A stretch of DNA of 64,000 bases. Source: an uncultured Litoreibacter sp. (GTDB lineage Bacteria > Pseudomonadota > Alphaproteobacteria > Rhodobacterales > Rhodobacteraceae). This document shows, piece after piece, positions 10,233-17,543 of the stretch; positions within the stretch are counted from its first letter, which is position 1, and every line of letters starts with the position of its first letter. The notes under the pieces were generated by a model, which saw only the letters and a program-made list of their open reading frames with translations, made no database searches and was not told the origin of the DNA. Made by a program: the position numbers and the translations under genes. The stretch lies in the NCBI GenBank assembly GCA_947492995.1, contig CANLOU010000002.1, forward strand, positions 620,001-684,000, in the 5' to 3' direction.

Positions 10233-10355
10233 GGCACCTTTGGGCGGACCAGATTCAGGGGGCAATTGCCACCGTACCACCATGGCGTTGCCCGATTTCG
10301 GCCACATTCTGAAGCGATGATGGTCAGGTCTGAAACCGATACGGGCTCAAGTCTG

Positions 10356-10481
10356 ATGCAACATATAGAACAAAGCTATCGCGGCCTGCGCTTGCTGGTG
10401 AACCTGAATTGGGACCGTGTTCTTTGGCCGTCTGCGATCGCTCTGGCGTTGGTTGCTGGCAACTACGCGGCATCGCTATAG
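10356..10481 (+). CDS. Small single-span membrane protein, unknown function
   Basis: A 41-residue reading frame, MQHIEQSYRGLRLLVNLNWD followed by a hydrophobic helix (WPSAIALALVAGNYAASL). It stands between rseP and bamA on the same strand and ends before a terminator. The frame is also open upstream, with ATGs at 10317 and 10266; the ribosome binding site does not settle the start. I recall a similar short 'EQ-YRGLR-LV-LNWDR' protein in other Rhodobacteraceae, which supports a real gene, but this is memory rather than a search. No function is assigned. Confidence 0.6.
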   Translation: MQHIEQSYRGLRLLVNLNWDRVLWPSAIALALVAGNYAASL

Positions 10482-10528
10482 CGGGTCGCGTGAACCGTTC
10501 GTCGGACAGTCTTTCAAACTTGTAACAT

Positions 10529-10554
10529 AACGGCCCCGCTTGGCGGCCGTTTTC
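10529..10554 (+). terminator. Intrinsic terminator between rseP block and bamA
   Basis: AACGGCC (10529-10535) pairs with GGCCGTT (10545-10551), followed by TTTC. It separates the rseP/small-protein transcript from bamA, which has its own promoter right after. Confidence 0.6.
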
Positions 10555-10567
10555 GGCGTTCTTGCTT

Positions 10568-10596
10568 TTGACAACCGCCTAGACTCACGGTACGAG
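10568..10596 (+). promoter_or_regulatory. Promoter of bamA
   Basis: A perfect -35 TTGACA (10568-10573) with a 17-base spacer to TACGAG (10591-10596), 40 bases before the bamA start. The -10 is weak but the -35 and spacing are ideal. Confidence 0.55.
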
Positions 10597-10636
10597 TGAC
10601 ACACAATATAAAGTGTCATGACGGGGCAGTGGGCAT

Positions 10637-12991
10637 ATGAAGATCGCAGAAGCGACGCAGCAGTTGAAAAAGAGCCTGAAATTACTTTCGGTCATCAGTG
10701 CATTCGGTGTCGCAGGCGGGGCGTTCCCCGTGCTGGTTCAACCCGCATATGCGCAAAGCTTCAACATCTCCACCATCGAGATCGTGGGCAACCAGCGCAT
10801 CGAGGATGCGACGGTTCTGAGCTTCATCAACATTCCACGCGGCCAGCCGGTCTCTGCCGCGCAGCTGAATGATGCGTTCCAACGCCTGCAGCGCTCTGGC
10901 CTGTTCGAAAGCGTTGACCTTGTGCCCGCCGGGAACCGGTTGGTTGTGACCGTCAAAGAATACCCAACGATCAACCGCGTGAACATCGAGGGCAACCAGC
11001 GGCTGAAGGACGATGACCTGCTGCCATTGCTGCAATCGCAGTCCCGGCGCGTCTATAATCCAGCTGCCGCAGAAGCGGATGCCCAAACCCTTGCTGAAGG
11101 CTACCGCCAAAGCGGCCGCCTTGCCGCGACGGTCACGCCCCGCATCATTCCGCGCTCCAACAACCGCGTTGATCTGGTTTTCGAAGTGACCGAAGGCCGC
11201 GTCGTCGAGGTGGAGCGCATCAGCTTCGTGGGCAACCGCGCCTATTCCGACCGACGGCTGCGCCGCGTCGTTGAAAGCAAGCAGGCAGGCCTGTTCCGCA
11301 CCGTGATTTCCAGCGATACATTCATTGCGGACCGCATTGCATTTGACCGCCAGTTGCTACGCGACTTCTACCTGTCGCGGGGTTATGTGGATTTCCAGGT
11401 GTTGTCAGCAGCCCCCGAACTCACTCGCGAGCGCGACGCGTTTTTCATCAACTTTAAGGTCCAAGAGGGGCAGCAGTTCAAATTTGGCCGCATCACCACG
11501 GTCAGTGATCTGGAAGAGATTGACCCCGACGAGTTTCAGGCTGTCAACAAGATCAAAGAGGGCAAGACCTACTCGCCCAACCGCGTTGAAAACACCATCA
11601 CCCGCATGGAACGTCTGGCCATTCAGAAAGGTTTGGACTTCATTCGGGTCGAGCCGCGCATTATCCGCAATGATGCCGATCTGACCTTGGATGTCGAATT
11701 CGTGGTCACCCGTGGCCCACGCGTGTTTGTTGAGCGCATTGATATTGAGGGCAACGCCACGACGCTTGACCGCGTTGTGCGGCGTCAGTTCAGAACAGTC
11801 GAGGGCGATCCGTTTAACCCGCGCGAAATTCGCGACGCGGCCGAACGCATCCGCGCGTTGAACTACTTCACGACAGCGGATGTGAACACCCGCGAAGGGT
11901 CGGCGGCAGATCAGGTCATCATTGACGTTGATTTGGAAGAAACCACCACCGGCTCGCTGGGCTTTGGGGTCAGCTATGGCTCCGAGGGCGGGGTTGGCTT
12001 CAACGTGAACTTCACAGAGCGAAATTTCCTCGGTCGCGGGCAGACGCTTGGTTTTACCTTCGACACCGCCTCCGACACGCAAAACACTTCGATCACATTT
12101 GTTGAGCCGGCCTTTCTGGGGCGCGATCTGCAATTTGGTCTCAGCACTTATTACCGCACCACCAGCGGCGAATTTGCCCTGTTCGACACGCAAAACATTG
12201 GTTTTGAGCCAAGCATCTCATTCCCGGTGTCTGAAAACGGGCGGTTGCGGCTGAACTACCGCTTATCGCGCGACTCGATCAAGAATGTCGACCGTACACG
12301 CACCGCGGGCATCAACAACACTTCCCGGATTTTGGCGCGGGAGGAAGGCACACGCTACACCTCGGCGCTAGGATATGAATATAGCTACGACACGCGGCGG
12401 ACGGGTTTGAACCCGAATGCGGGCGTATTGCTGCGCTTCGGTCAGCAATTTGCAGGCGTCGGTGGCGGTCAACAATACATCCGCACAACCGGGCTGGCCT
12501 CGGCGCAGACGAAAGTTGCGCGCGAAGAGGTCACATTGCGTGCGGAGTTCGAATTCGGTGCGCAGACAATGCTGAGCGGCAATAGCCGCATCTCTGAACG
12601 GTTCTTTATCGGCAACAGCAAGCTGCGTGGCTTTGACACGGATGGTCTGGGGCCTCGCGATCTGGGATCGACAAACCGAGATGCGCTTGGGGGCAACTAC
12701 TTTGCTGTGGCACGGCTTGAGGCAGAATTCCCTCTTGGCTTGCCCGAAGAATATGGCATTTCCGGTGGCGCATTCTTTGACGTGGGTTCCGTGTGGGGCC
12801 TTGATGACACCAACGGAACGCCAGCTGGCAACCAGGTCGATGACAGCTTGAGCTTGCGCGCAACCATCGGTGTATCGGTTTTCTGGGACACGCAGCTTGG
12901 GCCGCTTCGTTTCAACTTCTCAAGGGCGCTTCAAAAAGAAGATTTCGACAACGAGCGCACTTTTGATCTGACCGTCTCAACCCGGTTCTGA
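10637..12991 (+). CDS. bamA: Outer membrane protein assembly factor BamA
   Basis: Central beta-barrel of the BAM complex, which folds and inserts outer membrane proteins. The 784-residue protein starts with a signal peptide (hydrophobic stretch ending near PAYAQS, residue about 38), followed by five POTRA repeats (residues about 40-430, each with an 'IEGN/FVGN' type strand) and the C-terminal 16-stranded barrel. The barrel contains the conserved surface-antigen block (SKLRGFDTDGLGPRD, near 670) and ends with Phe, as expected for outer membrane proteins. Three bases separate it from ompH, its usual chaperone partner. Confidence 0.97.
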   Translation: MKIAEATQQLKKSLKLLSVISAFGVAGGAFPVLVQPAYAQSFNISTIEIVGNQRIEDATVLSFINIPRGQPVSAAQLNDAFQRLQRSGLFESVDLVPAGNRLVVTVKEYPTINRVNIEGNQRLKDDDLLPLLQSQSRRVYNPAAAEADAQTLAEGYRQSGRLAATVTPRIIPRSNNRVDLVFEVTEGRVVEVERISFVGNRAYSDRRLRRVVESKQAGLFRTVISSDTFIADRIAFDRQLLRDFYLSRGYVDFQVLSAAPELTRERDAFFINFKVQEGQQFKFGRITTVSDLEEIDPDEFQAVNKIKEGKTYSPNRVENTITRMERLAIQKGLDFIRVEPRIIRNDADLTLDVEFVVTRGPRVFVERIDIEGNATTLDRVVRRQFRTVEGDPFNPREIRDAAERIRALNYFTTADVNTREGSAADQVIIDVDLEETTTGSLGFGVSYGSEGGVGFNVNFTERNFLGRGQTLGFTFDTASDTQNTSITFVEPAFLGRDLQFGLSTYYRTTSGEFALFDTQNIGFEPSISFPVSENGRLRLNYRLSRDSIKNVDRTRTAGINNTSRILAREEGTRYTSALGYEYSYDTRRTGLNPNAGVLLRFGQQFAGVGGGQQYIRTTGLASAQTKVAREEVTLRAEFEFGAQTMLSGNSRISERFFIGNSKLRGFDTDGLGPRDLGSTNRDALGGNYFAVARLEAEFPLGLPEEYGISGGAFFDVGSVWGLDDTNGTPAGNQVDDSLSLRATIGVSVFWDTQLGPLRFNFSRALQKEDFDNERTFDLTVSTRF

Positions 12992-12994
12992 TCC

Positions 12995-13618
12995 GTGATA
13001 CGGTGGCTTGCGCTTTGCGTGATGGTGCTGACCGGCACCATGGCGTTCGCGCAAGAGGCGTCGTCCCCAGCCCCCATTCTGACGCTAAATCAGGAACGGC
13101 TCTATGCGTCCTCTGCATTTGGGCAGCGGGTACGGGCCGAGCTAGATGCGGACTCGGTGGCACTTGTCGCCGAAAACCGCCGGATCGAGGCCGCGTTGGT
13201 TGCCGAGGAAAGCCAGCTTACCAAAGACCGCGTCAACATGGACCCAGCAGATTTCCGCGCACTTGCCGAAGACTTTGATGTGAGGGTTACAGGCATTCGA
13301 AGCGCCCAGGCCGAAAAGCGTGACGCATTGCAACGGGTCGCGGATCAGGAACGCGCCCGGTTTTTCGAATTGGCCTACCCGGAACTGTTCGCTTTGGTCG
13401 AAGAAACGGGTGCTTTGGCCATTCTGAACCAATCCGCAGTTATTTTGTCTTCACGCCAGATTGACGTGACTGATATTGCAATCGAGCGCATGAACGCGGC
13501 GTTTGGCGCGGCCCCGCTGCCACCAGAACCAGCGGCCACCCCGCAGCCGCGCCCCGATCCAACAACCGACACGCCGCAGAACGGCGGAACTGAAGACGAA
13601 ACGCCGGCCGAGAACTGA
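12995..13618 (+). CDS. OmpH/Skp family periplasmic chaperone
   Basis: Holds unfolded outer membrane proteins on the way to BamA. The 207-residue protein has a signal peptide (ending AFAQ, residue about 20), the start-of-domain element ILTLNQERLYASSAFGQRV, a long charged helical segment (residues 45-125) and a proline-rich tail (residues 170-207). The start is a GTG or ATG-type codon three bases after bamA (GTGATACGG read from 12995). The Skp coiled coil is short and the sequence is divergent, as in other alphaproteobacteria. Unlike in enterobacteria, no lpxD follows; fabZ is next. Confidence 0.85.
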   Translation: MIRWLALCVMVLTGTMAFAQEASSPAPILTLNQERLYASSAFGQRVRAELDADSVALVAENRRIEAALVAEESQLTKDRVNMDPADFRALAEDFDVRVTGIRSAQAEKRDALQRVADQERARFFELAYPELFALVEETGALAILNQSAVILSSRQIDVTDIAIERMNAAFGAAPLPPEPAATPQPRPDPTTDTPQNGGTEDETPAEN

Positions 13619-13708
13619 CACAGCGCGTGACTTGTGTGGAAAGGGGGCCACTGCTACTCATTTGGGACCCGCCTCAACGCACGCCGGAACAATAAAGAGC
13701 AGACCGCA

Positions 13709-14170
13709 ATGACCCAGCCAACCAGCGCCGACATTCACCTAATTCAGCGCATTATCCCGCACCGTTACCCGTTTCTGCTGATCGACAAGGTGGTCGATAT
13801 CAAACATGGCGTCAGTGCCACCGGCATAAAGAATGTGACATTTAACGAGCCACATTTCCAAGGTCATTTTCCCGGCGCCCCAATCATGCCCGGCGTGACG
13901 ATCATTGAGGCGATGGCACAGACGGCGGCGGTGATGGTTGGCGTGACAATGGACATGGCCGACAAGGAATTGCTGGTCTACTTCATGGCTATTGATGGCT
14001 GCAAATTCCGCCGCAAGGTGATCCCCGGCGACGTGCTGCGCATGGATGTATCCGTGACGCGCGGCAAACCGGGCGGCAAGGTCTGGAAATTCAAAGGCGT
14101 GGCCCATGTCGACGGCGAAATGGCGGCTGAGGCCGAATTCACCGCCATGATGGACATGCCCAAGGAATGA
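13709..14170 (+). CDS. fabZ: 3-hydroxyacyl-ACP dehydratase FabZ
   Basis: Dehydrates beta-hydroxyacyl-ACP in fatty acid synthesis. The 153-residue hot-dog-fold protein has [14 protein letters not shown] and the active-site segment [14 protein letters not shown] with the catalytic His, then EAMAQTAA. The ATG at 13709 is chosen over the upstream in-frame ATG at 13634 because homologues begin here and AAAGAGC precedes it. The last bases overlap the lpxA start (ATGA at 14167), so the two are translationally coupled; both use hydroxyacyl-ACP. Confidence 0.96.
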   Translation: MTQPTSADIHLIQRIIPHRYPFLLIDKVVDIKHGVSATGIKNVTFNEPHFQGHFPGAPIMPGVTIIEAMAQTAAVMVGVTMDMADKELLVYFMAIDGCKFRRKVIPGDVLRMDVSVTRGKPGGKVWKFKGVAHVDGEMAAEAEFTAMMDMPKE

Positions 14171-14952
14171 GCGACCACATCCACCCCTCAGCCGTCATCG
14201 AGGACGGCGCGCAGGTTGACCCCTCTGCCAAGGTCGGCCCGTTTTGTATGGTCGGAGCGTCGGTCAGTCTTGCTGCTGGCGTCGAGCTGAAAAGCCATGT
14301 GGTGGTCACCGGTAAGACCTCGATTGGGCAGGACACGGTCGTGTTCCCCTTTGCCGTGATCGGCGAAATCCCACAGGACCTGAAATTCAGCGGCGAGGAA
14401 ACTCGGCTGGAGATTGGCGCGCGCAACCGGATCCGCGAAGGCGTCACCATGAACACCGGCACCTCTGGTGGCGGTGGGCTGACAAAGGTCGGTGACGACT
14501 GCCTGTTTATGACCGGGGCCCATGTCGCGCATGACGCGATTGTCGGCAACGAGGTGATTGTGGCCAATCAGGGTGCCATCGCCGGGCATTGCCATATCGA
14601 AGACAAGGTCATCATTGGCGGTCTGTCGGGCATCCACCAATGGGTGCGCGTTGGGCGTGGGGCCATCATTGGCGCTGTGACCATGGTGACCAATGACGTC
14701 ATTCCCTACGGTTTGGTGCAAAGCCCGCGGGGCGATCTGGACGGGCTGAATTACGTGGGCCTCAAGCGTGCAGGCGTGGCGCGATCCGACATCACCGCGC
14801 TGCGCGCTGCCTACCAGATGCTGCGCCAGGGCGATGGGGCATTTCAGGACCGCGCAGCGCGGCTGAAGGAAGAGACCGACAGCGTCTATGTGCATGAAGT
14901 GGTAGATTTCATTCTGGGGCAGAGCGACCGGTCGTTCCTGACCCCGCGCTAG
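14167..14952 (+). CDS. lpxA: Acyl-ACP--UDP-N-acetylglucosamine O-acyltransferase LpxA
   Basis: First step of lipid A synthesis: 3-O-acylation of UDP-GlcNAc. The 261-residue protein has left-handed beta-helix hexapeptide repeats (for example [20 protein letters not shown] at the start), the catalytic His in the [10 protein letters not shown] block and the [12 protein letters not shown] block, and a C-terminal helical domain. It overlaps fabZ by four bases and ends seven bases before lpxI. Confidence 0.97.
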   Translation: MSDHIHPSAVIEDGAQVDPSAKVGPFCMVGASVSLAAGVELKSHVVVTGKTSIGQDTVVFPFAVIGEIPQDLKFSGEETRLEIGARNRIREGVTMNTGTSGGGGLTKVGDDCLFMTGAHVAHDAIVGNEVIVANQGAIAGHCHIEDKVIIGGLSGIHQWVRVGRGAIIGAVTMVTNDVIPYGLVQSPRGDLDGLNYVGLKRAGVARSDITALRAAYQMLRQGDGAFQDRAARLKEETDSVYVHEVVDFILGQSDRSFLTPR

Positions 14953-14959
14953 GCCCGTT

Positions 14960-15829
14960 ATGCTGGCGCTCGTCGCAGGCGAAGGTGATTTGCCGAAACT
15001 GGTGATGGACCGGCTCGACGCAGACGGCACGGTGTTTCGACTTTGCGAGCTGGAAGGCTACCCGTCTGAGCATCGCGGCGACCGCCCCGTCATGCGGTTC
15101 CGCATCGAGACCTTGGGCAGTTTCATCAACGACCTTGTTGGGTTTGGGGTGACTCAGATTTGTTTTGCCGGCGGTATCGGGCGCCCGCCGCTTGATCCCT
15201 CGAAAATAGACCCCGCCACCATGCCGCTGGTGCCCCGCATGATGGCGGCATTGCAGCAGGGGGACGATGCCGCCCTGCGCACGGTGCTTCAATTCTTCGA
15301 CGAAGCAGGGATAGAGACCGTTGCGGCCGACCGCATCGGTCCAAACTTGGTACCTGACCCCGGCGTGTTGGGGAGCGTTGACCCCTCCGAGCAGCATCGC
15401 AAAGACGCGGCGCGGGGCGTTGAGATTATCGGAGCCATGGCGCAAGTGGATGTTGGGCAGGCCTGCGTTGTGGCGCAGGGTCAGGCGCTGGCCATCGAAG
15501 CACAACCGGGCACCGACTGGATGATGCTATCCTTGTTGGCCAACCGCGAGGCGACGCAGGCCGATAGCATCAACAGCCTGTTCGGATCGGTGGTCGAGGG
15601 CGCGCGCGGTAATCATATCCCACAAGGCGGCATCTTGGTGAAAGCCGCAAAACCCGGTCAGGACCTTCGCATCGATATGCCAACCGTTGGCCCAAAAACC
15701 GTTTTGCGCGCAGCGCAGGTAGGCATTGAGGGGATCGTCATCGAAGCGGGCCGCGTCATGGTATTGAAGCCCGAGGAGTGCATTGCAATTGCGGACCGCC
15801 AGGGGCTGTTCCTCTGGGTTATGGAATGA
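14960..15829 (+). CDS. lpxI: UDP-2,3-diacylglucosamine pyrophosphatase LpxI
   Basis: Hydrolyses UDP-2,3-diacylglucosamine to lipid X in lipid A synthesis. The 289-residue protein begins with LALVAGEGDLPKLV and contains the C-terminal DLRIDMPTVGPKTVLRAAQ segment that is typical of the LpxI (DUF1009) family, which replaces LpxH in alphaproteobacteria. Its position between lpxA and lpxB supports the role. It overlaps lpxB through ATGA (15826-15829). Confidence 0.93.
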   Translation: MLALVAGEGDLPKLVMDRLDADGTVFRLCELEGYPSEHRGDRPVMRFRIETLGSFINDLVGFGVTQICFAGGIGRPPLDPSKIDPATMPLVPRMMAALQQGDDAALRTVLQFFDEAGIETVAADRIGPNLVPDPGVLGSVDPSEQHRKDAARGVEIIGAMAQVDVGQACVVAQGQALAIEAQPGTDWMMLSLLANREATQADSINSLFGSVVEGARGNHIPQGGILVKAAKPGQDLRIDMPTVGPKTVLRAAQVGIEGIVIEAGRVMVLKPEECIAIADRQGLFLWVME

Positions 15830-17004
15830 ACATCTATCTGATTGCTGGGGAGCCTTCTGGCGACCGTTTGGGGGCCGCCTTGATGGCGGGGCTGAAGGAA
15901 TTGAACCCTGATATCGGGTTCGCGGGCGTTGGTGGCCCGTTGATGCAGGCCGAAGGGCTGGACAGCCTGTTCCCAATGGAGGAACTGTCGGTGATGGGGC
16001 TGGCGGAAGTGCTGCCCAAACTGCGCCATCTGTTCAAACGGCGCGACGAGGTTGCCAACCATGTCGTGCTGGCAAAGCCCGATGTTCTGGTCACCATCGA
16101 CAGCCCCGATTTTTGTCTCCGGGTCGCCTCCAAGGTGCATCAGATGGCGTCTGATATTCCGACCGTGCATTATGTAGCCCCGACCGTGTGGGCGTGGCGT
16201 CCCGAACGCGCCGCCAAGATGGCGCGTGTCATAGACCATGTCCTGGCCCTGTTCCCGTTTGAGCCGCCCTATATGGAAGCTGCCGGTATGACCTGCGACT
16301 TTGTCGGGCACCCGGTTGTCGCGGAACCCGTTGGAACCGACGCCGAAGAGCAGGATTTTCGTAGGTCCTACGGGCTAGGGGACGCCCCCGTCATCTTGGC
16401 GCTCCCCGGCTCGCGCGTGGGGGAAGTCGCACGGCTGACAGACCGGTTCGGAGAGGCGTTGCGTGATGTCATTTCACAAAACCCCTCGGCGCGTATCGTG
16501 GTGCCGACGGTCGCCAGTGTGGCGGGTCGCGTGCATGACCTGATACGGCGCTGGCCGGGCGTCCCGATTGTGCTGGACCCGCGCGACCTTGGCGCCGAGC
16601 AATACGCAATCACCAAACGCGCAGCGTTTAAGGCCGCGCATGTTGCGCTGGCCGCCTCTGGCACTGTCTCGTTGGAACTGGCGGCGGCGGAAACGCCGAT
16701 GGTCATCGCTTATGATATGAATTGGTTTTCGCGGCGGATCATCGCATCGAAGATGCTGATCGACACGGTCACCTTGGTCAATATCGTGTCCGAGACCCGC
16801 ACCGTTCCAGAGTTTTTGGGAGACGCCTGCAAGGCCCCCGATATTGCACGCGCCCTCAATTCGTTGATGACCGATCAGGGCGCACGTGACCGGCAGCTTG
16901 CAGCGTGCGCCAATACCATGGAGCTGCTTGGCAAAGGCGGCGACGCGCCGGGGATGCGGGCCGCGCTGTCAGTCTACGACCTGGCCAAGCCGGTCATTCC
17001 GTAA
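15826..17004 (+). CDS. lpxB: Lipid-A-disaccharide synthase LpxB
   Basis: Joins lipid X and UDP-diacylglucosamine into the lipid A disaccharide; a GT-B glycosyltransferase at the inner membrane. The 392-residue protein has the N-terminal YLIAGEPSGDRLGA motif, IDSPDFCLRV, HYVAPTVWAWRPERA and LALPGSRVGE. The ATG at 15826, overlapping the lpxI stop, is the start; an upstream in-frame ATG (15778) lies inside lpxI. The final 11 bases overlap the YbaK-type gene on the other strand. Confidence 0.96.
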   Translation: MNIYLIAGEPSGDRLGAALMAGLKELNPDIGFAGVGGPLMQAEGLDSLFPMEELSVMGLAEVLPKLRHLFKRRDEVANHVVLAKPDVLVTIDSPDFCLRVASKVHQMASDIPTVHYVAPTVWAWRPERAAKMARVIDHVLALFPFEPPYMEAAGMTCDFVGHPVVAEPVGTDAEEQDFRRSYGLGDAPVILALPGSRVGEVARLTDRFGEALRDVISQNPSARIVVPTVASVAGRVHDLIRRWPGVPIVLDPRDLGAEQYAITKRAAFKAAHVALAASGTVSLELAAAETPMVIAYDMNWFSRRIIASKMLIDTVTLVNIVSETRTVPEFLGDACKAPDIARALNSLMTDQGARDRQLAACANTMELLGKGGDAPGMRAALSVYDLAKPVIP

Positions 17005-17464
17005 AATCTGCGGTCTGTGCGCCGGTAAGCCGGATGAGCGTGTCCGCGGAGATCGGGAAGATGTGGTGCGGTGTTCCCGCCGCAGCCCATATCGTGTCAA
17101 ATTCTGTCAGACGAGGGTCCAGAAACGCGCGGATCGGGCTTAGATGGCCGATGGGCGAGACGCCCCCGATTGCAAAGCCCGTCTGGCTGCGGATCAATGC
17201 GGCATCCGCCTTTCCCAAGGTTTCCCCCGCCACGTCAGATGCTTTTTGTGCACAGACGCGGTTGCCCCCGGCGGTCAGAAACAGGATCGCTTGGTCTGAG
17301 GCTTCTCCATGAAATATGATCGACTTGGCGATCTGATCGACATGGCAGCCAGCCACATCTGCCGCCTGTTGCGCGGTGCGGGTGTCCGCTCCGGTTTCCA
17401 TAATTTCGACGGTGACGTCGGCGGCCTCCAGGGCGGCTTTGACGCGTTTCAGACTTTTGCTCAT
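16994..17464 (-). CDS. YbaK/EbsC-type aminoacyl-tRNA deacylase
   Basis: A 156-residue protein of the YbaK/ProX family, which removes misacylated amino acids from tRNA in trans. Seen features are FLTAGGNRVC, the conserved Lys in DQIAKSIIF and the GFAIGGVSPIGH block, which together form the deacylation pocket. The start ATG at 17464 (MSKSLKRV) is preferred over the further in-frame ATG at 17494. It is transcribed towards lpxB and overlaps its end by 11 bases. The exact tRNA substrate cannot be read from the sequence. Confidence 0.88.
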   Translation of the reverse strand: MSKSLKRVKAALEAADVTVEIMETGADTRTAQQAADVAGCHVDQIAKSIIFHGEASDQAILFLTAGGNRVCAQKASDVAGETLGKADAALIRSQTGFAIGGVSPIGHLSPIRAFLDPRLTEFDTIWAAAGTPHHIFPISADTLIRLTGAQTADFTE

Positions 17465-17543
17465 GTGGCATGCTCCGGCGTTTGACAGCATCAAGCCTCA
17501 AACGGTGGTTGACCGCAAGCGGTCAGCCGCGTCTTGTAAGAGT

